Source: Spirochaetia bacterium (GTDB lineage Bacteria > Spirochaetota > Spirochaetia > Treponematales > Rectinemataceae). From it: a stretch of DNA of 5,216 nt. The translations under genes were made by a program, and so were the position numbers. The notes below the pieces were generated by a model, which saw only the letters and a program-made list of their open reading frames with translations, searched no databases and was not told the origin of the DNA. This document shows positions 1 through 5,216 of this stretch, piece by piece. Every line of letters starts with the position of its first letter. Positions within the stretch are counted from its first letter, which is position 1. The stretch covers positions 1 through 5,216 of the forward strand of contig JAJTBL010000142.1 of assembly GCA_021286925.1 (NCBI GenBank), read 5' to 3'.

Positions 1-1171
1 GTATTCTGCAGGCATTGAGATCCGGATCAAAAATGATGTGCCATTCAAATCGGTCTCCGAAGCGAGCCTTTTGAAAAGCCAGGTATTCCTGGACAATGTC
101 CACTTCCTCGCTTAATGGTATATACGGCCCTCCCTCCTTGATTGTGGCGCGGAGGAGTTTCGATAAGGAAATGGCGAGTTTTTCAGTAGCTTTCGCCTTT
201 TCGAGGAGCGCGGTGCGGGCAATGGAATTGAGGGCGTTGAAGAGAAAATGCGGACGCATCTGGTCCTGCAAATTCATGAACTGAGCTTCACGAAGTGCTT
301 TGCCGATGCTGAGCAGGGTCAGCTTCTCTTCGTGCAGTTTTTTTTCGAGTTCGGCCTTTTCCTGGAGGTTTTCAATCGAGAGCCTGATATTCTGGCTCAT
401 GATGAAAAAGCTCTCTGCAAGCACGCCAACTTCATCGCGGCTTTTCCGGGGGAGGGGGTCAATTTCCAGTTCGCCTCTCGCAAGCTTTTCCGAAGCGGCG
501 GCGAGCTTTCTAATTGGTTTTGTAATCGAGTTCGAGATAAGAAAAACATAGACCAGCGAAAGCAAGCCGGCGATGGAAATCCCGAACAGGATGATTTTAT
601 TGATGTTTTGCATACGGGACGCAATGATTTTAAAACGGAGTTCGCCATCACGGAGCAAAACACCGAGCAGGCGCGAGAGATAGGTATCGATATATCCCGC
701 AATTCGGTCAGCTCTCGCAAAATCGGCATAATAGCCGCTGCTTCCAGAGGCGCGGGCAGAAAGGGATCTGGAGAGCACCGGAAGATAGGCATCAAAACCG
801 TAGCCGATGGCGCGGACTTCAAATCCCGCTTCTACAGAAAGCTCTTCCATCGGCGCAATACTGGAAGCGAGGCTGTTGAGCATGGCGATGGCATCGTAGA
901 GATTTTCTATGGGTATGGAATTCGGATCTTTGATGAATCGATCCGAATTCTGCCTAAAGCTTTCGAGCGCTACCCGCAGTTTGTGAACCAGATGATAATG
1001 CGCAAGGTCTTGCTCATACTCTGCGGCCGCCTTGTAGGTCGCGTTCTGCGCGACGAGTTCGAGGGCTACAATGAAGACAACCGCGATGGCGAGGAAGGCC
1101 AGGAGCTTTCCGCGAATGCCGATATGATGAAGAATTCCATGCTTTTGCCGCAGTTCCGTTTGTTCTGCCAT
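1..1171 (-). CDS. Sensor histidine kinase, YesM-like His_kinase family (C-terminus beyond window)
   Basis: Membrane sensor kinase; 390 residues are visible, running off the left edge with no stop. Seen in the translation: a charged N-terminus, TM1 at about residues 21-41, an extracytoplasmic region at about 42-191, TM2 at about 192-213, a HAMP linker at about 214-266 (beginning NSITKPIRKLAAASEKLARG), a charged coiled-coil stretch at about 266-296, then the His_kinase core with QFMNLQDQMRPHFLFNALNS at 297-316. His308 in the HFLFNALN motif is the expected phosphorylation site. The ATP-binding N and G boxes lie outside the window. The sensor region is only about 150 residues, looks helical, and shows no Cache fold I recognise. 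The ATG at 1171 is the only plausible start: an in-frame TGA sits at 1178-1180 and no good Shine-Dalgarno is seen. It begins 17 bases after the uxaE stop, so co-transcription and perhaps translational coupling are likely. Family knowledge: such kinases normally pair with an AraC-type (YesN-like) response regulator, not visible here. The ligand is unknown. Confidence 0.93.
   Translation of the reverse strand, partial: MAEQTELRQKHGILHHIGIRGKLLAFLAIAVVFIVALELVAQNATYKAAAEYEQDLAHYHLVHKLRVALESFRQNSDRFIKDPNSIPIENLYDAIAMLNSLASSIAPMEELSVEAGFEVRAIGYGFDAYLPVLSRSLSARASGSSGYYADFARADRIAGYIDTYLSRLLGVLLRDGELRFKIIASRMQNINKIILFGISIAGLLSLVYVFLISNSITKPIRKLAAASEKLARGELEIDPLPRKSRDEVGVLAESFFIMSQNIRLSIENLQEKAELEKKLHEEKLTLLSIGKALREAQFMNLQDQMRPHFLFNALNSIARTALLEKAKATEKLAISLSKLLRATIKEGGPYIPLSEEVDIVQEYLAFQKARFGDRFEWHIIFDPDLNACRI
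918..950. repeat. Perfect 11-bp inverted repeat inside the kinase gene
   Basis: The arms are GAATTCGGATC (918-928) and GATCCGAATTC (940-950), perfect reverse complements separated by an 11-base spacer. The repeat lies in the part of the kinase gene encoding the extracytoplasmic region, around residues 75-85 (NSDRFIKDPNS). It has no T-tract, so it is not a terminator. It could form an RNA hairpin or simply reflect the codons used; no function is claimed. Confidence 0.85.
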
Positions 1172-1188
1172 CGTCAGTCAGCTATCTG

Positions 1189-2424
1189 TCAATCCAGGAA
1201 AAGGGCGCACAAGTGACGGGCATACAGATTTTCCGTCACATTCCTGCTGATGCTCGCCCGGTGCGCCTCCAAAGCATTCAGATAATCCTGCCCCAGTTCA
1301 GCCGCTACCTTGTATCCGACATGGAGCAGCTGCCTGAAATCCGGATTAAAGGCTTTGTTGGAAGGGACATGGCGCAGGGCTGCGGTATATGCTTCGGAGG
1401 ACCAGCCATCAACAATCTTCGGGACAGGCAGCCGGCTCATCCCAATGTCAATAACCGCGGCATAGGGAGCGGCAAGTTCTTCGTACCGCGCATAGGCTCT
1501 GCGATAGATGAGTTTGGCCATTTCCAGTCCTTCGCCGCCAGCCTCAGCCAGTCCAACCAGTTCTTCGAGCCAGGTGGTCCCCGCTGTCTTCAGATGCAGG
1601 CCGCATCCCGTTTTCTGAATGGTCCGCCGGATAGCTGGGTAGATGCTGAATTTGTCACTGCCCGAATGGACAGACAGTTTCAGCGAAGCGGGCAGTCCAA
1701 GCGCCTGCGCCGCCCACTGGGTAACCCGGACATCCTGTTCGAATTCACGCGCAAAAGCCGCTGTATCGCCGACATAGTCTACACCCTTGTTGAAGCGGCC
1801 GGAAAACTTCGGAGCGATCGTTTGGACCGGAACCCCTTCATCAGCCAGGCCCGCCAAAATCAGGGCAAGCTCAGCCGGGCTCTGCGGCACGTCGGTTTCA
1901 TCGAGCGATACTTCAATATGAAAATTACCATCAGGTTTGCCGGCAAGAATCTTGCGGTACACATTTGCGGCTTCTTGGATTGCATAGAGATATTTCCAGC
2001 TGCCGGCCGCAATGTCTGCCTCGGCAATGCTGACCGGACATCGCGTGTCGCCGCAGAGCCGCCTTTGTTTTGCCGCAAAGGCTTCCATTTTTTCAGGTTC
2101 CGTTGGCTTTCCAATAAAATCCGCGACATCGATTGTGAAAAAATCGCAGTACGGCAGAAACCGGTCCACCGTTGCCAGACCGATATGGTCGGCATCGACC
2201 GCATACATGCCCTTGAAGCCGGTTGCCGCAATGGCTTCATCGGCCGATTTCCGCTGATCCGCGGGGCCGGTGCCAATGATGATATGTTCACGATTGCTCT
2301 TGTTCCATACAATTGAAGCATCGACGCCCTTTTCCGCGAGCATGCGGAAAGCTTCAATCTGCGCAATGCCTTCACGGCCAAAGCGGTCGCCGGTGCCCAC
2401 AGAAAACCTGCTCAAGACTTTCAT
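1189..2424 (-). CDS. uxaE: Tagaturonate epimerase family protein (UxaE)
   Basis: A 411-residue cytoplasmic enzyme with no signal peptide or membrane segment. The family interconverts D-tagaturonate and D-fructuronate, joining the galacturonate and glucuronate branches of hexuronate breakdown. Recognition rests on the overall pattern: N-terminal FSVGTGDRFG (7-16), DADHIGL (77-83), HIEVSLDET (169-177), TIAPKFSGRFNKGVDYVGD (202-220), SVHSGSDKFSIYP (251-263), HLKTAGTTWLEEL (277-289) and NPDFRQLLHVGYK (360-372). The conserved Asp, Glu and His residues in these motifs are candidate metal and substrate ligands, but I cannot assign individual roles. The ATG at 2424 is supported by GGAGG at 2429-2433 and a sigma70-like promoter just upstream. 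The gene is divergent from the LarA-family gene and is followed after 17 bases by a YesM-like kinase gene. The exact substrate within the family (tagaturonate or another keto-sugar acid) is inferred, not shown. Confidence 0.85.
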   Translation of the reverse strand: MKVLSRFSVGTGDRFGREGIAQIEAFRMLAEKGVDASIVWNKSNREHIIIGTGPADQRKSADEAIAATGFKGMYAVDADHIGLATVDRFLPYCDFFTIDVADFIGKPTEPEKMEAFAAKQRRLCGDTRCPVSIAEADIAAGSWKYLYAIQEAANVYRKILAGKPDGNFHIEVSLDETDVPQSPAELALILAGLADEGVPVQTIAPKFSGRFNKGVDYVGDTAAFAREFEQDVRVTQWAAQALGLPASLKLSVHSGSDKFSIYPAIRRTIQKTGCGLHLKTAGTTWLEELVGLAEAGGEGLEMAKLIYRRAYARYEELAAPYAAVIDIGMSRLPVPKIVDGWSSEAYTAALRHVPSNKAFNPDFRQLLHVGYKVAAELGQDYLNALEAHRASISRNVTENLYARHLCALFLD

Positions 2425-2428
2425 GATT

Positions 2429-2433
2429 CCTCC
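2429..2433 (-). promoter_or_regulatory. Shine-Dalgarno site of uxaE
   Basis: GGAGG on the minus strand, four bases before the ATG at 2424. It fixes the uxaE start. With the promoter at 2442-2470, the predicted transcript would begin near 2435, leaving this site almost at the 5' end of a leader of about 11 bases. Confidence 0.75.
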
Positions 2434-2441
2434 ACACTTCT

Positions 2442-2470
2442 GCTATACCGTGACAGAAACGGGAGGTCAA
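2442..2470 (-). promoter_or_regulatory. Sigma70-type promoter of uxaE
   Basis: On the minus strand, TTGACC (2465-2470) is followed by a 17-base spacer and TATAGC (2442-2447). This is a near-consensus -35 box, ideal spacing and a fair -10 box. Directly upstream of the -35 lies an A/T-rich run (2471-2489; AAAAAATTGCTTTTCAATC in minus-strand sense) that resembles an UP element. The spacer holds a small dyad, CCGT-N7-ACGG (2448-2462), well placed for an operator, but no regulator is identified. The promoter would drive uxaE and probably the downstream kinase gene. Confidence 0.6.
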
Positions 2471-2487
2471 GATTGAAAAGCAATTTT

Positions 2488-2514
2488 TTACAGAAACCTG
2501 GCAAAAACTTTCAT
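2488..2514 (-). other. Eight-codon mini-ORF, vestigial uxaE start or leader peptide
   Basis: On the minus strand the frame reads MKVFARFL then TAA, matching the first seven residues of UxaE (MKVLSRF) at five positions. A GGAG lies eight bases upstream of its ATG. It starts exactly 90 bases upstream of the real uxaE start and lies in repeat unit 2. It is upstream of the predicted uxaE transcription start, so it would be translated only from a more distal promoter. A dead remnant is the simpler reading; a short leader peptide is the alternative. Confidence 0.3.
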
Positions 2515-2540
2515 GGAATATTCTCCGAATCTTCGATCTA

Positions 2541-2549
2541 TGCTAGTGT
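2541..2549 (+). promoter_or_regulatory. Possible extended -10 for the LarA-family gene
   Basis: TGCTAGTGT fits the TGnTAnnnT form of an extended -10. No matching -35 box is visible 16-18 bases upstream. If real, the transcript would start near 2556, just ahead of the GAGGG site, giving a very short leader as predicted for uxaE. An overlapping alternative -10 is TATGCT (2539-2544). This is weak, and the real promoter may depend on an activator. Confidence 0.2.
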
Positions 2550-2559
2550 ACAGACAAGC

Positions 2560-2564
2560 GAGGG
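2560..2564 (+). promoter_or_regulatory. Shine-Dalgarno site that decides the LarA-family start
   Basis: GAGGG five bases before the ATG at 2570. The more upstream in-frame ATGs at 2513 and 2540 have no comparable site. The 2513 ATG also lies in the duplicated promoter-like DNA, and its extra residues do not resemble the family N-terminus. The start at 2570 is therefore preferred. Confidence 0.75.
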
Positions 2565-2569
2565 ATCAG

Positions 2570-3868
2570 ATGACGATTATCGAATATGGTTCGCAGAATG
2601 CTGAAATTTCAACGGAGCAGCTGGAAAGTTTTGTCGAGGATTCGATTGCAGCGCTCGGCAATGTCCGCTCGATGATTGCCCTGCCGCCCGACATCACCCG
2701 TTTCCATTCGCGGGCCGGACTCATCACCGACATGATTGCCCGCATCGCTGGTCCCCGCCTGACAGCCGTCATGCCGGCGCTCGGAACTCATGTCCCCATG
2801 ACCGCTGAAGAAATTCATGCGATGTATCCCGGAACTCCAAAAGAGCTTTTCAGAAATCACGACTGGCGGAACGATGTCACGGAGCTGGCGAGGCTAGACG
2901 CCGATTTTGTCCGTGAGGTGTCCGAGAACACGGTTTCCTATGATTATCCGGTCCAGGCGAACAAACTGCTGGTTTCCGGCGCGCATGATGCCATCATCTC
3001 GATCGGGCAGGTAGTTCCCCACGAGGTTGTCGGCATGGCAAACCACGCGAAAAACATCTTTGTCGGCACAGGCGGCAAGGAAGCCATCGATAAAAGCCAC
3101 TTCCTCGGCGCAGCCTATGGCATGGAACGGATGATGGGGAGAGCCGACACACCGGTCCGAGCCGTGTTCAACAAAGCGCTCGAATTTGCCAGCCCCATCC
3201 TGCCCCCCATTCTCTGGATATTGACCGTGGTCGGCCGTGCCGATGACGGCCGGCTGGTCTTGCGCGGCTTTTTTTCAGGCACCGACAACGATTGCTTTTA
3301 CAAGGCTGCCAGGCTTTCCGCTGAAGTCAACATCACGAAGCTGGATGCACCGATTGCAAAAGCGATTGTCTGGTTGGATCCATCCGAATTCAGAAGCACC
3401 TGGCTTGGAAACAAGGCTGTGTACCGCACCAGAATGGCCATGGCTGACGGCGGTGAACTCATCGTCCTGGCGCCGGGCCTGGCTCATTTTGGCGAAGATG
3501 CGGGCATTGATGCGTTAATTCGGAAATATGGCTACCGGACATCCGCAGAAATCAGAAAAGCGGTGCAGGACAATGCTGACCTCGCCGGCAACCTTTCCGC
3601 TGCGGCTCATCTTATCCACGGCTCGAGCGAAAACCGATTTTCCATACGATATGCCCCGGGACCTTCGGTCTCGAAAACTGAAATCGAATCGGTCGGCTAT
3701 GGCTGGGCAGATTTGGAGCGTCTGAAGGCCGAGTATGCGGTCGAAAATGCGGTACCCGGCTGGAACAGGGCCCCCTCGGGCGAGCCTTATTTCTTTGTTC
3801 CGAATCCCGCGCTTGGGCTGTGGACAACCAAAGAACGGTTCAGCCTTTCGCCTTCCCCGGCTCGATAA
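2570..3868 (+). CDS. larA: LarA-family nickel-dependent racemase/epimerase
   Basis: A 432-residue cytoplasmic enzyme of the lactate racemase superfamily; the symbol is used at family level only. These enzymes use a nickel-pincer nucleotide to invert the alpha-hydroxy carbon of hydroxy acids. Seen: LPPDITRFHSRAG (38-50, the D-x-T-R motif with Asp41 and Arg44), ALGTHVPMTAEEI (70-82, His74), and VVPHEVVGMANHAKNIFVG (148-166) followed by KSHFLGAAYG (175-184). By my recall of Lactiplantibacillus LarA, catalytic His108 and His174, cofactor-linked Lys184 and nickel-ligand His200 correspond to His74, His151, Lys161 and His177; the 10- and 16-residue spacings of the last three fit exactly. Length is normal for the family. 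No cofactor genes (larB, larC, larE) are present, so they must lie elsewhere. Divergence from uxaE suggests a sugar-acid substrate, for example C2 epimerisation of an aldonate; this is inference. The last 29 bases overlap the convergent kinase gene. Confidence 0.88.
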   Translation: MTIIEYGSQNAEISTEQLESFVEDSIAALGNVRSMIALPPDITRFHSRAGLITDMIARIAGPRLTAVMPALGTHVPMTAEEIHAMYPGTPKELFRNHDWRNDVTELARLDADFVREVSENTVSYDYPVQANKLLVSGAHDAIISIGQVVPHEVVGMANHAKNIFVGTGGKEAIDKSHFLGAAYGMERMMGRADTPVRAVFNKALEFASPILPPILWILTVVGRADDGRLVLRGFFSGTDNDCFYKAARLSAEVNITKLDAPIAKAIVWLDPSEFRSTWLGNKAVYRTRMAMADGGELIVLAPGLAHFGEDAGIDALIRKYGYRTSAEIRKAVQDNADLAGNLSAAAHLIHGSSENRFSIRYAPGPSVSKTEIESVGYGWADLERLKAEYAVENAVPGWNRAPSGEPYFFVPNPALGLWTTKERFSLSPSPAR

Positions 3869-5216
3869 TGGCAAGAACCGCTTCCGTGCCTCGCTGGCCG
3901 TCACTTCGTTTGCCGACCCGCACACTCCAGCCATGGAGGTCGGCGACTGCCTTGACAATGGTCAGCCCGAAGCCGTAGCCGCCGTCAGCCCTTGAGTTCG
4001 AACTTCGATAAAAAGCGTCAAAGATATAGGGTTCATCAGCCGGCGCAATGCCGGGTCCATTGTCGGTTATAACAAAGGCTGAGCCCTGCTCATTCGCAAC
4101 AAGCCGAAACTGGATGGTTCCGCCCGCTTCCGTATACCTGAGGGCATTCGAAACGAGGTTTTCCAGGGCCCGCTCGACAAGCAGGCGGTTCATGGGAAGC
4201 TTTGGCGGGTGAAAATCAGAATTGGGCGCAAGCCGCTCGCCGAAACCCCATTCGAAATTCCGGGACAAGAGCCTCGCATCAGCCTCAAAACGCCGTGCCA
4301 GCGAAACAAAAAGCTCCTCGACAGCGACTTCTTCCACCGAAACCGCCCCATCACCGCCAATTTTCATGAATTCGATAAGCTCTTCTGTCAAATCCTCCAG
4401 CTGTTTGGCCTTGTTCCGAATGATTTCGACATATTGCTTTTTTTCCGCTTCATCTTTCGCGACATCATCGGAAAGCGCGTCGGCGTATCCCTGGATGAGC
4501 GCTATGGGTGTTTTGAGGTCGTGGCTGACGCCCATCAGCATTTTGGAACGCCTCGCCAGCATGTCCTTGAGATTGAGCCGCATCAGATTGATGGATTTGG
4601 CAAGCATGAGAATTTCGTGGTTGCCCATGCCGGCTACTTCATGGTCCAGATTGCCTGTAGCAACAATGGCGGTATCAGCTTCGATGGTGCCAATCGCCTT
4701 GCTGATGGATCGAAGGATGAAAAAAGAGAGGATCGCGGTGAGGATAAAAAGTGAAAGCGCGAAACTGCCGACCAGCAGGATGTTCCTGTTTCTGATATCC
4801 TGTTTTGACCAGAATGGTTGAATATCGAAGAGGATGTAGGGACTTGCCGGATTTTTAGAATCCAGCGGCATGAGCTTGAGCTCGGCTTTGGGTTCGTTAG
4901 GATTTGTCCACGGGCGGGGAGTAAAATCCTTCAGCGTTGCCTGACTACCCTCCTGAAGATGGGAAAAACTGGAAACCAGAATCGTACCGCTGGCATCCAG
5001 AATTGCGACACCGCGAAGCGGCATCCCCGCTTTTTCCGCTTCTTCAGTCAGCACCTGGGCATTCAGCGTTTCGCCCTGACGCCATTTTTCCGAAATTGAA
5101 GCCATGAAAATCCGGGATGGTTCCCGGGGATCGCGCGGAGCCTGCTGAAAGCTGAAAAGAAAAAGACCGAAAAGAATTGGAACGAGGGTGACCGCACCGG
5201 TCAGGATAAAAAATTG
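3840..5216 (-). CDS. HAMP/HisKA/HATPase sensor histidine kinase (N-terminus beyond window)
   Basis: The frame is open to the right edge, giving 458 visible residues; the ATG at 5105 is internal. Counting from the edge: TM1 at about 2-23 (FFILTGAVTLVPILFGLFLF), an extracytoplasmic sensor at about 24-144 with a PAS/Cache-like strand pair GVAILDASGTILVSS (69-83), TM2 at about 145-168, HAMP at about 168-220, and HisKA at about 223-287 with MGVSHDLKTPIALIQGYADA, phosphorylated His232. The HATPase domain has the N box ENLVSNALRYT (Asn357), G1 DNGPGI (385-390), F box IFDAFYR (398-404) and G2 GGYGFGLTIVKAV (412-424). All catalytic motifs look intact, so it should be active. Kinases of this architecture usually pair with OmpR-type response regulators, expected upstream beyond the right edge. 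It is convergent with the LarA-family gene and overlaps its end by 29 bases. The signal is unknown, and a role in uronate sensing is not supported beyond proximity. Confidence 0.93.
   Translation of the reverse strand, partial: QFFILTGAVTLVPILFGLFLFSFQQAPRDPREPSRIFMASISEKWRQGETLNAQVLTEEAEKAGMPLRGVAILDASGTILVSSFSHLQEGSQATLKDFTPRPWTNPNEPKAELKLMPLDSKNPASPYILFDIQPFWSKQDIRNRNILLVGSFALSLFILTAILSFFILRSISKAIGTIEADTAIVATGNLDHEVAGMGNHEILMLAKSINLMRLNLKDMLARRSKMLMGVSHDLKTPIALIQGYADALSDDVAKDEAEKKQYVEIIRNKAKQLEDLTEELIEFMKIGGDGAVSVEEVAVEELFVSLARRFEADARLLSRNFEWGFGERLAPNSDFHPPKLPMNRLLVERALENLVSNALRYTEAGGTIQFRLVANEQGSAFVITDNGPGIAPADEPYIFDAFYRSSNSRADGGYGFGLTIVKAVADLHGWSVRVGKRSDGQRGTEAVLAIIEPGKAKG

Larger units (their letters stand above)
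2399..2470. repeat. Unit 1 of a diverged tandem duplication (uxaE start and promoter)
   Basis: In plus orientation this unit starts ACAGAAAACCTG, contains ACTTTCATG (2417-2425, the uxaE start codon region), then ATTCCTCC, CTTC, CTAT, GTGACAGA and AGGTCA. The same ordered words recur in unit 2 (2490-2569) with small insertions and deletions. The strongest block, 2399-2425 against 2490-2515, matches at 22 positions with one single-base gap by hand alignment. This copy is functional: it carries the first codons, Shine-Dalgarno, -10 and -35 of uxaE. Confidence 0.65.
2490..2569. repeat. Unit 2 of a diverged tandem duplication (upstream of the LarA-family start)
   Basis: In plus orientation: ACAGAAACCTGG, ACTTTCATG (2507-2515), ATTCTCC, CTTC, CTATG, GTGTACAGA, AGCGAGGGATCAG, in the same order as unit 1 about 91-97 bases away. 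On the minus strand it holds a decayed second uxaE-like start (ATGAAAGTTTTTGCCAGG), a GGAG eight bases before that ATG, and CATAG where unit 1 has the -10 TATAG. Its far end, matching the uxaE -35 region, now provides the ribosome binding site of the LarA-family gene. Homology by duplication is inferred; the ordered matches are seen. Confidence 0.6.

Noticed and set aside
248..1216. Long plus-strand open frame of 322 codons
   Set aside because: It lies antisense to the His_kinase-family gene, has no recognisable domain, and its composition is what an antisense reading of that gene gives.
1213..2316. Long plus-strand open frame of 367 codons
   Set aside because: It lies fully antisense to uxaE, with no family motif and no ribosome binding site.
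2472..2489. ATTG-AAAAG-CAAT followed by T residues, terminator-like
   Set aside because: The four-pair A/T-rich stem is too weak, and it lies between divergent genes where no transcript needs to end. An UP element for uxaE fits better.
2499..2514. Possible sigma54 site TGGCAAAAACTTTCAT on the plus strand
   Set aside because: The -24-like TGGCA is good, but the -12 element reads TTTC and lacks the near-invariant GC. The similarity falls in repeat unit 2 and is best explained by it.
2513..2569. Upstream ATG for the LarA-family gene, adding 19 residues
   Set aside because: There is no Shine-Dalgarno. The extra residues lie in the duplicated promoter-like DNA, and the ATG at 2570 has GAGGG at proper spacing.
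5112..5127. Hairpin CCGGGA-TGGT-TCCCGG near the right edge
   Set aside because: The stem is only six base pairs inside a coding region, about what chance gives in 5 kb, and there is no proper T-tract to make it a terminator.
1..5216. tRNA or rRNA genes, CRISPR arrays, insertion sequences, replication origin
   Set aside because: Read on both strands; no cloverleaf, spaced repeat array, transposase or origin-like iterons were seen. Coding sequence fills the window apart from the 17-base junction at 1172-1188 and the 145-base region at 2425-2569.

Overview
The window holds four protein genes in a compact bacterial layout and no RNA gene, insertion sequence or CRISPR array. From left to right they are: a His_kinase-type (YesM-like) sensor kinase on the minus strand, cut by the left edge; a UxaE-family tagaturonate epimerase on the minus strand, 17 bases upstream of that kinase and probably its operon partner; a divergent plus-strand gene for a LarA-family nickel-pincer racemase/epimerase; and a classical HAMP/HisKA/HATPase sensor kinase on the minus strand. 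The last gene converges on the LarA gene, overlaps its tail by 29 bases and is cut by the right edge.

Functional reading (mixed basis). UxaE interconverts D-tagaturonate and D-fructuronate, linking galacturonate and glucuronate breakdown. LarA relatives invert the alpha-hydroxy carbon of hydroxy acids, and at least one branch acts on sugar acids. A divergent UxaE/LarA pair therefore suggests hexuronate or aldonate processing, for instance C2 epimerisation of an aldonate such as mannonate/gluconate. YesM-type kinases usually work with AraC-type response regulators in carbohydrate uptake systems, so the uxaE-kinase operon looks like a substrate-responsive unit whose regulator would lie beyond the left edge. 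The right-hand kinase is of the type that pairs with an OmpR-class regulator, which would lie beyond the right edge. Its link to the sugar-acid genes is only positional.

The most unusual feature is the uxaE/LarA intergenic region (about 2399-2569). It is built from two diverged tandem copies of one roughly 70-80 bp segment. The first copy is the working uxaE start, Shine-Dalgarno and promoter. The second carries a decayed uxaE start that reads MKVFARFL and then stop, against MKVLSRF in the real protein. The LarA-gene ribosome binding site lies in the part of the second copy that matches the uxaE -35 region.

Organism: the gene families (YesM-type kinase, UxaE, LarA), the fairly balanced base composition and clear GGAGG/GAGGG ribosome sites would fit a spirochaete or a Bacillota member that uses plant-derived sugars. 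This is a low-confidence inference, since no taxonomic marker gene is present.
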